Part shown: positions 22,547-34,100 of the stretch, one piece after another | Position numbering within the stretch: position 1 is the first letter of the stretch | Layout of the letters: each line of letters begins with the position of its first letter | Source: Mercurialis annua | Taxonomy: Eukaryota > Streptophyta > Magnoliopsida > Malpighiales > Euphorbiaceae | Direction of reading: 5' to 3' | Assembly: GCF_937616625.2 (NCBI RefSeq) | Contig: NC_065576.1 | Location: 15,440,501 to 15,504,500 of the forward strand | Length of the DNA stretch: 64,000 bases | Made by a program: the position numbers and the translations under genes | The notes under the pieces: generated by a model | The model's input: the letters and a program-made list of their open reading frames with translations, nothing else | Told to the model about the DNA's origin: nothing | Databases searched by the model: none

Positions 22547-23437
22547 ATGAATCAACCATTTCAGAGTAAACAAATTGTTCATATTCAGAGTAACCAGAAG
22601 ATGTCCGATAATATCTTTATGTCTTCACTTGATATGGAACTGATGGATTGCCCAATCTGCTGTGAGCCCTTAACAACTCCCATTATTATGGTTTGTACCC
22701 ATTTCTTGCCATATATTTTTTTTTATTTCTGTACTTGTATTTTTTAATAATGGTCAACGATAATTTTGTACTTTTATTCAGTGTGAGAATGGGCATGCAA
22801 CATGCAACGCATGCTCTGAGAAGACTCGGAAGTGCCATGCTTGCACTCTGCCTATCCGGGCAAAGAGGAACCGGGCACTGGAAGCGGTGGTTGATTCTTA
22901 AAGAGTTTTTTGCTCCTACAAGAATTATAGATGCCCAAAAACTGTGAGGTGTCCCGATTTAAGTAACCACCAAAAGTTGTGTTCTTTATAGAGTGTGCAT
23001 GCCCAATAGAAGTCTGGAATGTGAAGGGGACTTCTGAAATGATTTATGCTCACTGTAAAGTAATGCATAAAGATTTTGTTAAGCCGTTTGTTTTTTGTCG
23101 TAAATTCTCTGCTTCTGTTCGGCTAAATGACAATTTCTTTATTCTACAAGAGGAAAATACAGATATTGTGTTTGTTCTGAACAACACGTCGTGCTCTTAC
23201 GGGAATATTCTAACGATGTGTTTTCTTGGACCATCATCATCTGGATGCTGTCCTTATGAAATTGAAGTGAATGGCAACTCAATAAACAAGTTTCACAATT
23301 GTACCCAGAATATTCAAGGCACCGGCAATTATTACCGTTCCTTTTCCGGGTTTCTTCTTGATACTGACCACGTATTTTTTGCTGACGGTATGATCAAGAT
23401 GAAGATTTGTGTATTTCGCGCACCGGAGATTGCTTGA
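22547..23437 (+). pseudogene. SINA/SIAH-type RING E3 ubiquitin ligase, frameshifted copy inside a MULE
   Basis: Exon 1 is 22547-22690 and exon 2 is 22782-23437 (GT-AG, phase 0). Exon 1 ends in the first half of the RING (CPICCEPLTTPIIM). Exon 2 starts CENGHATCNAC and continues to KCHACTLPI, then the RNRALEAVVDSL helix typical of plant SINA-like proteins. The SIAH zinc-finger region (CSYKNYRCP..., CACPIEVWN..., IYAHCKVMHKD) and the C-terminal sina domain (LQEENTDIVFVLNN, FLGPSSSGCCPYEIEV) follow. Two frame changes break it: one in the T run near 22900 and one near 22975-22985. The family joins ubiquitin to substrates as a RING E3. This copy is probably a captured host gene. The intron is kept, so capture was from genomic DNA rather than from mRNA. 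Confidence 0.88.
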
Positions 23438-24036
23438 GAAGATGACTTAATTTCTGCTTGTTTATGCATTTATGTTTTAGATTCTAAATGTTGTCTAGTG
23501 GAAAAATTATTGAATGAATGACATATATAATTACTTTTGTTTTATATTCTATATGTTTTATGTATTACCAAAAGATTTATTTTTTTATTCAAGTTATATT
23601 CTTCAAGTTCTTATCCAAATCAAATTCACCAATTCATTATCTAAATCAAATTTCAATACTAATCACAGATCATACGCTACTTTCAATTAGTAAATAAATA
23701 TTTCAAATTATAATTTATTAGTTAATGACTTAAGCTACAAAGGGTTTTTCGATAAATTCATCGATTGTCATGTTATAATATCAAGATAGCATAAATTGGC
23801 ATTTTTCCATGTTTTCCCTACATTAATTTATTGAAAAAATACAATAACCATAAGAAAATGGTAAGTCATAAATGTAAACAAGTTTCAATGTAGGGGTAAC
23901 TTAGTGTTTATGCATTATATGTCCTCACAGGGTCCACTGACGAAAATCCAATTTAAAACTCAGAGACGTTATATAGATAATATATGTCTATACAGGGTCC
24001 ATTGATGAACCTCAATTAAAAACTCAGGGACCGTAG
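23438..24036. other. AT-rich sequence up to the presumed right end of MULE-D
   Basis: No ORF of note. From 23890 there are two copies of a ~100-bp unit with ATATGTC, GGGTCCA and AAAACTCAG, which I read as the right terminus of MULE-D. Confidence 0.35.
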
Positions 24037-24257
24037 ATGAACAACAACTATGAAAGACAGTTGTCCACAGTCATTACAAAACATAAACAAAATTGCACAA
24101 ACATAGAAGTGCAAAAAGATAGAAGTGTTTTAAAATGGAATAACAACATTTACTTCTGGAAAAACAACGCTACATTAGGAAATTGGAAAAATAAAAAACA
24201 TATAAGTATTTTAAAATAAAATAACAACATATCCGGAACAATAAAACAACGCTACAT

Positions 24258-25051
24258 TTATTTATTCTTCTGTTTTTTGCTGCACCCTTCAACTGCACCC
24301 TCAGCCACATGAAATGGTCCTTCAAAAGCATTAGTCTGCACCTCCACGGCTTCTACCTGGCCCTCATCTTCACTGCCGTACCACTCTAGCAACAATATGT
24401 CTTCAACTGCCGGAGCAACTTCAACAGCCTCATGTGGACCATTTTCAACTGGCTCAAATGGAACATCATCCTCAATTTCTTTCAATTGTAATTTGGGTCC
24501 ACTCTCAGGCACTAGATTATGCACATTATCACAGTTTAAATACATAACGTACACATCAACCACACCCACTTTTAGCCCAACCCTTGCCATCTCCTCAACG
24601 TCTCCGTCATTTTCAATTGGCTTTATTCCTCGATGATAGTCCAACTCTGGCTGCCTCCAATAATACATAACCAGCCCCTTCACTCCAATTTTTTTGGCCC
24701 ACAAATCAAGCATGTTGAGTGACAGTTGCGAAATGTCAAAACACCTTGCACACACATCACCACACAAATAAACCCCCTCTCCAAATTCTCCATCGTAGTG
24801 CAAGACAATCTCCAGGATCTCAGAATCTACTTCTACGATAGGGGCTGTTCAAACAAACGATGCAGAGACAGTTAGACAACACAAACCAACAAATTATACA
24901 AACAACTTAAGAATAACTCCTCCAAAAACACATACCCAAGAACCGAAAATTTCACCCTAAATCTTAAATTACAATGTCATGTAATAAAACAAAAACCTCG
25001 TCGTTTCTTCCCTTTTATGTCATCAGTGCCAAAGATCTTTTCTTTTCCCAT
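24258..25051 (-). CDS. Stand-alone PB1-like domain protein (MULE-C accessory gene), 213 aa, intact
   Basis: Exon 1 is 25051-24997 and exon 2 is 24844-24258 (GT-AG), giving an unbroken frame of 213 residues. After a basic N-terminus (MGKEKIFGTDDIKGKKRRG), residues ~25-120 match the PB1-like N-terminal domain of plant MULE transposases. The shared pattern is LHYDGEFGEGVYLCGD, then GLVMYYW, then IKPIENDGDVEEMARVG, and then DVYV, directly comparable with 17400-17690 of the neighbouring transposase. The rest is an acidic tail ending SKKQKNK. There is no transposase, SWIM or zinc-knuckle domain. It reads inwards from the right end of MULE-C towards the transposase. By inference it could bind the transposase through PB1-type contacts, as partner or inhibitor. 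It could also be a truncated duplicate of a transposase gene. Confidence 0.7.
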
Positions 25052-25690
25052 TATCTTCTTTAACTGTTTTACCATATAAACATGTGTATGGAAAAAATGG
25101 GTCAACATCCCAAAGTTAACCAATGAAAACCATATAACAGTTACTGTACACAAAATAAACAGCCATTTTTCTTGTACCTAGGTTTTTTCTTCCTAGTATT
25201 ACACACGCATGCAGACTCGAGAACGAGAGAAAATGAAGACCCCTAAATGACTAGGACAAACGCTAGGTCAGACACAGAGAAAGTGGGGGGGGGGAATAAA
25301 AAAGGAATGATTTCAAAACAAAGATAAATGAACAAAAAAATATTATGTCAGAAGGTGAACAAAAAGAAAGACAAAATTAATTTTAGTGAAAAAAAAAATT
25401 TAATTTAAAAATATGAAAGTCAACCGACGTGTCTGACATAGCAACTGAAGGATCTGACTAACGAGAGGTATAAGTGGGGGACAGATGGTGAGGAAAACGC
25501 ATGCAAAAAGATGTAATCGTTGGCAGCGCGGCAATTTTTGTTTTTGTTTGTCAGGAGGTCCGTGGATGGAGGCCGAATAAAGGTCAGGGGGGTTTAGTGA
25601 AGGTTTTGGAAAAGATCAGGGGGGTACAGGGAAGCTTTTGAAAAGGTCAGGGTGTTCAGGGAAGCTTAGGATAAAGTGAGACACACTTGG

Positions 25691-25885
25691 TAAAACACAC
25701 AAATTTTTCAGAAAAGGCAGAAAAACACATTGGTAAGCAAGTAATTGAATAAAAGCCAGGAAAACACCTGAAAGTGCAAAAATTAATGGCAACAGGCAGG
25801 AAAACACAAATGTCGTAGGCAAATATAGATAATATATTAACATATAACCCCTTGTAGTTTGTCTGTTCACTTGACTACATATTTG
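25691..25885. other. MULE-B interior between its two convergent gene blocks
   Basis: Short stretch with repeated AAAACAC and CAGGAAAACAC; no ORF. It ends with the ATTTG duplication of the solo LTR. Confidence 0.3.
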
Positions 25886-26881
25886 TGTTAGTGATATGCA
25901 CTAGGTCAATCATGTTTGACCATGTTTTGACTTTATCATTTTGTTATTTATTGATTGGCAGTTTTATCATTTTATATTAATGATTAAAGACTTGAATGGT
26001 TAATTCTTTCTAAGGTCATCAAGTATGTGACTTGATAGTAGAACCCTTAGGTTTAATAAAAGAATTATATACCATATATCCCTAGTTTTAATAGAACATT
26101 GAGACTAGTATGATGTTGACTGATGATTATGTTTTACTAATCATGTATATGAGATATTAAGTCAAATCATAGGTGCTATTTGAGAAATAAGGCACTGGAT
26201 GACCCACTGTGAGAATACTACATAGATCACTGTCATAAGTAATTCTCATTACAGTTCTATTAGTATAATCCTTTGACCTTGAAATCATCATGGATTTCTA
26301 CATAGCTATTTCATATTTTGATACAGTCTTACATTATCTTTAACAGGATAATGGAATAGATTGTCATTGGATATGAAAGTAACTATGTGAGAAATGTGAG
26401 TGACTGAGAAGGAATTTGTCCCTCATTTATTTGAATAAGATATCTATGGGCCCCTTGAAGAAGATAGACTGAAGGAAATGCATGGCCATGCTAATTGATA
26501 AGGAGTTATCATTTTCAGTCTACTTAGAGTCAAGAAACTAATGATTGAATATTATAAGGATGACAGAACTATGCCTTATATTCAATCTGGATATCGAGAG
26601 ACAAAGGGATTAAAATATTATTGTAAATGGTTAAATCGAATTATCGATATTCGTATAACTTGGGTAGTCATAATGTCTTGCTAGAGGCCACTTATGACTT
26701 GTGGGCTGAAATAGGGATTTCGAGCTTACTGCCAACGTTATATGAACCTACAGGGTCGCACACTAAGAACAGGCCCAAAACAGTTATGGGTTGTACAAGC
26801 CCAATGTGATTAAGTGATTAATTATAATTATATATATATATATATATCGTAATATATATATATTAATAAATATATATATTA

Positions 26882-26917
<36 letters not shown>

Positions 26918-27445
26918 TCGAAATTTAAGGATAAGTGTTTTCCTTAATTTATTATTTTTGGAAGATAATAAATATAGTAATTAATATATATATATATATG
27001 GATGATTATCAAAAAAGAGTTTTTGATAAACATAAACTTGTAGAATTGCAATGAGATTGAAATTCGAATTTGTCTCAAATCCTAGTGTTGTTGTATCACT
27101 ATAAATACACATTAAGCAATTGGTTTGAGAATGACGAAATTCATTATTCACTAAATCGCTAAAAATTCGAAATTGCTTGTGAAGCAATAGTGCTAGCACA
27201 CAAACACTAGTTTTGGCTAAGGTCTGTTCGTGTGGATACTCGTAGAGGACGCGTTCTTTTGGAGGCGTTTTTGATCCGAGGCCAGGTATCACCAAAGTGA
27301 ACCACCTCCTTCCTTCCTACATTGCTGTTGAATTCGACATACAAGTAAGTACTTATTCTGTTAATTCGAATTACATGGATCTTGGTTTGGGTTTTTAGAT
27401 AAATTTTTGAAATTCCGCTACGTTATGAACCGAAAAAACCCAACA
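25886..27445 (+). mobile_element. Solo LTR (1560 bp), forward copy, with 5-bp TSD
   Basis: It begins TGTTAGTGATATGCAC and ends AAAAACCCAACA, giving TG...CA borders, with ATTTG repeated exactly at 25881-25885 and 27446-27450. No internal retroelement sequence is attached, so it is a solo LTR left by recombination between the two LTRs of one insertion. It contains a long AT microsatellite (26828-26913 and 26982-26998) and a 60-codon ORF (26627-26809) that is also present, with one residue changed, in the copy at 31163-31345. It is probably Ty1/copia by its TGTTRG/CCCAACA ends. Confidence 0.93.
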
Positions 27446-27659
27446 ATTTGGAGGTTTATATCCCACCATTTCATACTTACAAAAAAGCCACATCCTATGA
27501 AAGGCAGGCACAAAATATTGACTACCAAGATATGATACAATTTGTACAACATGTACATATCTTCAGAACGGCAGGAACACAAAATAGTGCCAAATTGTTC
27601 AAAAATATGACAATCTTTTCCCGGCACAACCAAAAAGACTTTACCAAAACACGGGAGTT

Positions 27660-30600
27660 TCAAATATTCCTAGGCCTCCGAAATGGAGCACTTGGAGCTG
27701 AGTTTCTGCGTGCTCGAGATAACGTTGGTGGTGCATTTCGTCATGCAGTTGGTGGTGCACTTGGTGGTGCACTTGGTTCCTACAAAAAAAGACTAACATT
27801 AACACATTATCACAACCAGTCATAATCTACTTAGCAACAATTAACACTTACATCATTGTTTGACTTCTGTTTCCTTGTAATTGACCGTAGTTCCATTGTC
27901 TGTTTCCCTTTCGCTTCCCTACTCAGTCTACGCATCTCACCAATGACTATAAGTGATGTGAAGTCATTCAGGCTTTCGATAGAAGATCTTATTACAGCCT
28001 CAGCATCCATATTTTCATCAGGTTATGTGAGATCCATTCCTTCTGGTTGAGTGAAATCGATGACCTCATGCTGTACTTCTTTTGGTGCCTCATGCATCTT
28101 ATCTTCTGGTGCAGCATGCATCTGATCTTCTGGTGCAACATGTTCCTCTTCCAAAGGTCCATCATGTTCCTCTTCCAATGGTGCAGCATTATCCGCAAAC
28201 AATAAAGCAGCATCATGTTCCTCCTGTGGTGGTGCAGCCTGAGCCTCCTGTGCTGGTGCACCATGAGCTTCCTGGCCTGGTGGTGCACCATGAGCCTCAT
28301 TTCCTGCTGGTGCAACATGGGCTTCAACTACTGGTGCATCAGGTAGTACTCTTGCAGATGATCTCTTTCTCTTTCTTGTTGTACCAAATTCTGCAACCAA
28401 TTGAGCTGATCTTCTCACCACTTGTGATGTCGAGGCTCCATTGGCTTTCTTTCTTGGTTTAGCTGGTCTAGTTGGGAGTGTAGGGTCCTGTTAACATTGA
28501 AAATTGTTAGTTAAATTAGGGTAGTGTAAAGCTTTAAAGAAAAGGAGGTTGAGTGTTTAGTCACTATACCCTGTTAGGGCATCCTCTTGAGTTATGTCCT
28601 AGTTGACAACATATTTTGCACCTCATGACCCATCCTTGCCTGCCAATTGGCCCAACCTTTTTGGTTTCGTGTTTGTCTCTTCTTCTTGCCCTCTTTGGTC
28701 TGCTTGGCATCCTCCTATACAGAGGTGGCTCGAGAGGGTCAAGACCACTTTCAGGCCACATGATCTTTCCTCTGACAGGTTGTAGCATGTACTGGTAAGC
28801 TTCTTTATATTTGCCCACCTTGTACCAGTCATGCACATAGTCTTCTGGATCACGACTTGCACTATAAATTGAAACAATAGCATGCTGGCATGGTATACCA
28901 CTGAGGTCCCACTCTCGACATGTACAAGTGCCTATTCTGAGGTTGGTAGTATGCTTATCCTAAGTATCATACACACTGGTGACCTCATAGCTGTGGTCCC
29001 CATTTCCCAAAGTCACCCAATCGTTTGACATATTCTTACTTTTTTCAAGCTGTTTCATTGCTCTGGGGCCTATGTCATTTATCCATGTCATGCAAGCAAC
29101 CCTCTTCACATGCAACCTTGTCATGACTTGAACTCTTATTGCCTCTAGCATACTTATTTTGGGCAAGCAACTGCATAGTTCAAATTAAAAGAAACAGTCA
29201 GCAAGCATTAAATAAACAACTAATAGATTTACATATAAAGAGGTTAATAATGTACCGTGCATCAAGGATCCAGCCATTAAAAGTTTCTGCAAGGTTGTTG
29301 TCTATGACATCACACTTAACAGTTGTGTTAAAGTAAGCCTTACAAAAGGTCTCCACATCATATCTGCACACATCGTTTGGCCATTCCAACTCCCATAAGT
29401 TCAAGCTTATTCAAATTATGTCTTAGTTGCTGTTCAAAAGTTGATTTTGCACATGTCCAGAACCCCAGTTTCATGTCCTCTCCTTTCCATCTTTTAGCTA
29501 GTGCATCATATACATGGCGTGCACAACGCCTGTGCTCAACCAATGGAAGTTGGTTGTGTATAGCACTCTCCAACCCCTGAAATGAAGAACAGTGTGGAAT
29601 ATTATTTACAGCCTACCAATTTGACAGTAAGTGCAAACAAAGACAACTCAGTCCATATGTGAAGCCAAAAAAAAAGACAATTATTGAGCTGTGAGTGGAA
29701 TGACAATTCATTGCACCATAGTTCATGACACAGACAGCAAACCAATCACAATAATTGAACAAAATGACAATTCAGTTTATAAACACCATAGACAGCACAA
29801 TCGATTGAAAAAAGCATAAATGGCATACAATATACCTTCTGCATATCGCTGATGATCACTAATCCATCTCCCCTCTGAAGCTGCAAATCATATGCCAATA
29901 ACCTTATAAACCAGCCCCAGTTGTCATGGTTTTCAACTTGGACCACAGCCCACGCTATAGGGAACATCTGGTTGTTCCCATCACGTCCAATGGCACACAT
30001 CAATTGTCCTATACACAATCCCTTAAGGAAGCACCCATCCATTCCAATTATCTTCCTACAACAAGCCATCCACTCTTGTTTACATGCAGCCAAACAGACA
30101 TACATTCGTTTGAAACGATTCACCTCAATTCCATCCTCCCTAGTGCCCCTAATTATGCAAGTAGTCCCTGGATTACTTAATCCGAGCTCTTCCCCATAGT
30201 CAAACAAGCACCTGTACTCCTCCATTGTAACTGTTTCCGAGTCTTGATACAATCTTTTCTTGATATTCTGGCACATTGTTTTACTAACTTTCAGCTTCAA
30301 TTCTGCTCTAAACAAAGCCTTCAGGTCTTCAAGTTTTATGGTAGGCTGAGAAATTAGCCTGTTCCTCAGGTGCTTAGCCAGAAACTTACTTGTGGCCATG
30401 CGATTTGTATTTGTGATATAGCACATATGCTCAGGAATGTAGGTTTTCACCATCAGGCTTTCAGTCCTCCCATCAATGCTTGCCAAGAACCTCCAAGGGC
30501 AGCCAACATGGCATGCCGCCCTTATCCTCTTCGTGTCATTTTTCACAAAATGAACATTCAGCCTCTTCATTATTGCATGTTGGGTTTTATAGGTTCATAA

Positions 30601-33181
30601 CGCAGCGGAATTTCAAAAATTTATCTAAAAACCCAAACCAAGATCCATGTAATTCGAATTAACAGAATAATTACTTACTTGTATGTCGAATTCAACAGCA
30701 ATGTAGGAAGGAAGGAGGTGGTTCACTTTGGTGATACCTGGCCTCGGATCAGAAACGCCTCCAAAAGAACGCGTCCTCTACGAGTATCCACACGAACAGA
30801 CCTTGGCCAAAACTAGTGCTTGTGTGCTAGCACTATTGCTTCACAAGCAATTTCGAATTTTAGTGATTTAGTGAATAATGAATTTCGTGATTCTCAAACC
30901 AATTGCTTAATGTGTATTTATAGTGATAAACAACACTAGGGTTTGAGACAAATTCGAATTTCAATCTCATTGCAATTCTACAAGTTTATGTTTATCAAAA
31001 ACTCCTTTTTGATAATTATCCATATATATTAATTACTATATTTATTATCTTCCAAAAAATAATAAATTAAGAAAAACACTTATCCTTAAATTTTGAATTA
31101 ATATATATATATTTATTAATATATATATTACGAATTATATATATATATAATTAATCACTTAATCACATTGGGCTTGTACAACCCATAACTGTTTTGGGCC
31201 TGTTCTTAGTGTGCGACCCTGTAGGTTCATATAACGTTGGCAGTAGGCTCGAAATCCCTATTTCAGCCCACAAGTCATAAGTGGCCTCTAGCAAGACATT
31301 ATGACTACCCAAGTTATACGAATATCGATAATCCGATTTAACCATTTACAATAATATTTTAATCCCTTTGTCACTCGATATCCAGATTGAATATAAGGCA
31401 TAGTTCTGTCATCCTTATAATATTCAATCATTAGTTTCTTGACTCTAAGTAGACTGAAAATGATAACTCCTTATCAATTAGCATGGCCATGCATTTCCTT
31501 CAGTCTATCTTCTTCAAGGGGCCCATAGATATCTTACTCAAATAAATGAGGGACAAATTCCTTCTCAGTCACTCACATTTCTCACATAGTTACTTTCACA
31601 TCCAATGACAATCTATTCCATTATTCTGTTAAAGATAATGTAAGACTGTATCAAAACATGAAATAGCTATGTAGAAATCCATGATGATTTCAAGGTCAAA
31701 GGATTATACTAATAGAATTGTAATGAGAATTACTTATGACAGTGATCTATGTAGTATTCTCACAGTGGGTCATCCAGTGCCTTATTTCTCAAATAGCACC
31801 TATGATTTGACTTAATATCTCATATACATGATTAGTAAAACATAATCATCAGTCAACATCATACTAGTCTCAATGTTCTATTAAGACTAGGGATAGATGG
31901 TATATAGTTCTTTTATTAAACCTAAGGGTTCTACTATCAAGTCACATACTTGATGACCTTAGAAAGAATTAATCATTCAAGTATTTTAATCATTAATATA
32001 AAATGATAAAAACTGTCAATCAATATATAACAAAATGATAAAGTCAAAATATGGTCAAACATGATTGACCTAGTGCATATCACTAACATTGCATACTTCG
32101 CTAATGCATGCCTGCATTCCTCATTATTTCTGAAAATCATTCTCTCACAAAACACAGGAATACTTGTGTCTGGGTCATACTTAACACTGCTTCTCTTAGG
32201 TGGTTTAGGGTCAGGGTCATCCTCGTTCTCAGAGTAATAGCTCCCCAAATCATCGTTGTCGTAATAAACACTTCATGTTCCACCTGCACCATCTCCATCT
32301 TTGCCATATACCTCATCCTCTTCGACATAACTTTCGTCGCTACTGTCATCACCACTACCCTCGTTGTCTATAATATCCTCCTCTACATTTGAATTTTCCA
32401 GCCCAGACTCCCCCCCATCATCCTCTCCACCATCTCCTCCACCATCACCATCTCCTCCACCATCTCCTCCAGGTGGTACAAACAATCTCCTTTTCTTAAC
32501 TTCTCTTACATTTTTTCTAGCATTGCGTAGCTCATCGTCTTCCTCGTCGTCAGTCAATATACTGACACTCACACATAGATTGTCAAATGTCTGATCCCTC
32601 CTATGAACTTCAACCCTACTAGCTTCTGCCACCTCAACCCTACTAGATTCAGCCACCTTAACTCTGCTAGCTTCAGCAACCTTAACCCTACTAGCTTCAC
32701 CAACCTCTGCCTCAACTTCTTTAGGTGCTTGTGCATGCACAGGGACCTCCTGATCTACATCGACGGCTTGTACCGGACCATGGTCTTCAACCTCTATCTC
32801 CTCATTACCTTCAAATTGACAAGCACCCTCTAACTGCTCAAGCTCTAACTGATCAGGGAATTGTAATTGCTTTTGGGGGTCCTGCTTGCCTTTGACAATG
32901 TGCTCAAGATAGAAATACAGCACTGATCCACTGTATGGCTTCCCAATCATGTCAAAGAGTCCTTTATCATCAAATATCAGGACATGATCCCCTGAGGCCA
33001 GTCTATAGTATAATCCACTAATTTCTGCATACCCTAACCTTTCCACATAAGACATGATGACGTTGTATGACAATATATCCAAATCACAGTATTCTTCTAC
33101 CATGGTGTGTTTGCCACGTATGTATTTTTGTTTTGCTGTAAAAATACCCCCATGGTACAACACTATGCTAACATACCTCAT
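27660..33181 (-). pseudogene. mudrA: MuDR-type transposase (mudrA-like) of MULE-B, split by a solo LTR
   Basis: Reading right to left, exons are 33185-29836 (containing the solo LTR 30578-32088), 29576-29256, 29170-28570, 28487-about 27853 and a terminal exon about 27779-27660. Domain order is PB1-like (VSIVLYHGGIF, then YVERLGYAEISGLYY), acidic/Gly linker, MUDR (IPVFCERMIFRNNEECRHAL), transposase core (MDGCFLKG, ISDMQKG, NNLAETFNGWI), SWIM finger (CTCREWDLSGIPCQHA), zinc knuckle (CKICCQLGHNSRGC) and a tail of degenerate EAHGAP-type repeats. The frame is continuous across the LTR once the LTR and one TSD copy are ignored. Other breaks are a TGA (32273-32275), a frameshift near 29400, a TAG (28960-28962), a TAA (28023-28025) and a TGA (27741-27743). 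A possible extra 5' exon lies at 33879-33692. It reads inwards from the right TIR of MULE-B. Confidence 0.92.
30578..32088 (-). mobile_element. Solo LTR (1511 bp), reverse copy, inside the MULE-B transposase exon
   Basis: This is the same family as 25886-27445 in the opposite orientation: it starts TGTTGGGTTTT and ends ATATCACTAACA on the plus strand. TTGCA is repeated exactly at 30573-30577 and 32089-32093. It interrupts the MUDR domain between the codons for ...LAKYA and MKRLN.... The embedded 60-codon ORFs of the two LTRs differ by one residue, so both are recent relative to the gene they hit. Confidence 0.94.
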
Positions 33182-33185
33182 TTTT

Positions 33186-34100
33186 CTGCATGCAATATAA
33201 CAGACATTTAGGGCTACAAACAAATACACACACTTCAATAAATATAGAGCATCAAAAGCAATAACTATTACACCAAGTAATAACCAACCCCACATAGGTC
33301 CACAGTAAAGTACACAAACAATTTTTTACAACTTTCAGAGCTCTAATTGCAGAACTTTCAATTGCAAACCCTAACTTTCAACAAAAACCTTAAACAAACA
33401 CTAAATATTTCAATTCTCAAAATTGGGGTCCACATTTTCATTTCACACAACCCAAAATCATAAAATAAACACAATGTTCAGCATTATCAATGTTCAAAAA
33501 CCTAAATTACAAATGAAAAATCCGTAAATTGCTAAAAGTTTGATTAAAAAACCATAAATTCCGATAGTTTCTTTAAAAACCATAAATTGGGGACCACATC
33601 ATCTACTCCAAATACCCATAAAGAATTAGTAAACAATGAAGAGGACCACAATTAATGAAGAATATAAAATCAAAGAGAAACAGTTACTAACCTCAATAAA
33701 TATGATGCTAAACCTTCGTCTTTCTTCACCGGACAACTAAAGGCATGAACTTTGTCCATGTGTTTTTGCAAACCGACGGCCAGTAACTTTCTAGAGCTTT
33801 CTTTCAGCTCGTTTTTCACATACACTAAAATTAAGGTGTTTGAGGTCGTGTTTGCGGTCGTGTTTTTAGACAATGACACTCATCGTCAGCTTAGGAGCTT
33901 AGGGTTTTACGTTTTCGAGTTGCACCGTCCACTTAATAAATTAGGGTTCTACGTTTTCGAATTACGAATTTCTACTGTTTAGAGCGACGACGTTTGATTA
34001 ATTAAACGGAACGGCGTCATATTATAGTTGCTGACTCAGCCGCCACATGGACCACCAACATTACACACGTGGAAATTTTTTTTATCTCAGAGTCCAAGCT
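33186..34100. other. 5' region of the MULE-B transposase up to the right TIR
   Basis: No long gene. The minus-strand ORF 33879-33670 (69 codons, start MSLSKNTTANTTS) has a good splice donor at 33692-33690 and could be a first exon. Blocks of CTAAATT/CATAAATT repeat in the presumed first intron (33360-33600). Two copies of TTAGGGTTYTACGTTTTCGA lie at 33900-33960. Confidence 0.3.

Larger units (their letters stand above)
21000..24035. mobile_element. MULE-D: probable nested element with GRF and RING-E3 genes
   Basis: The left end (21000-21350) has tandem units of ACGGTCCTCAACCTTTTAA and GATCACTTACGGT. The right side (23935-24035) has inverted relatives (GGGACCGT, GGGTCCATTGATGA, GGGTCCACTGACGA). 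A pair of tandem-unit termini facing each other around two genes fits a MULE or Pack-MULE, but no 9-bp duplication was found. The TIR unit resembles the left end of MULE-C, so this could instead be internal structure of MULE-C. Confidence 0.4.
16429..25690. mobile_element. MULE-C: Mutator-like element nested in MULE-B
   Basis: Inverted repeats at about 16440-16680 and 25400-25680 share CCTAAGCTTCCCT, CCCCCTGACCTT, TCCATCCA, CAAACAAAAACAAAAAT, TTTTGCATGC and GTTGACTTT-like blocks over ~250 bp. The exact ends and target duplication could not be fixed; the left end is near CAACGGTCCTCGACC and the right end near its loose complement at ~25690. A transposase gene reads inwards from the left and a small PB1-like gene reads inwards from the right. 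MULE-D lies between them. Confidence 0.7.

Noticed and set aside
16429..25690. A 9-bp target duplication for MULE-C
   Set aside because: Several alignments of the flanks were tried; none gave more than about five of nine matches, so the ends are left approximate.
28082..28462. 126-codon plus-strand ORF
   Set aside because: Antisense shadow of the repetitive C-terminus of the minus-strand transposase.
32603..32833. Plus-strand ORF with repeated Asn/Pro/Thr units
   Set aside because: Shadow of the SRVKVAEA-type repeat in the acidic linker of the minus-strand transposase.
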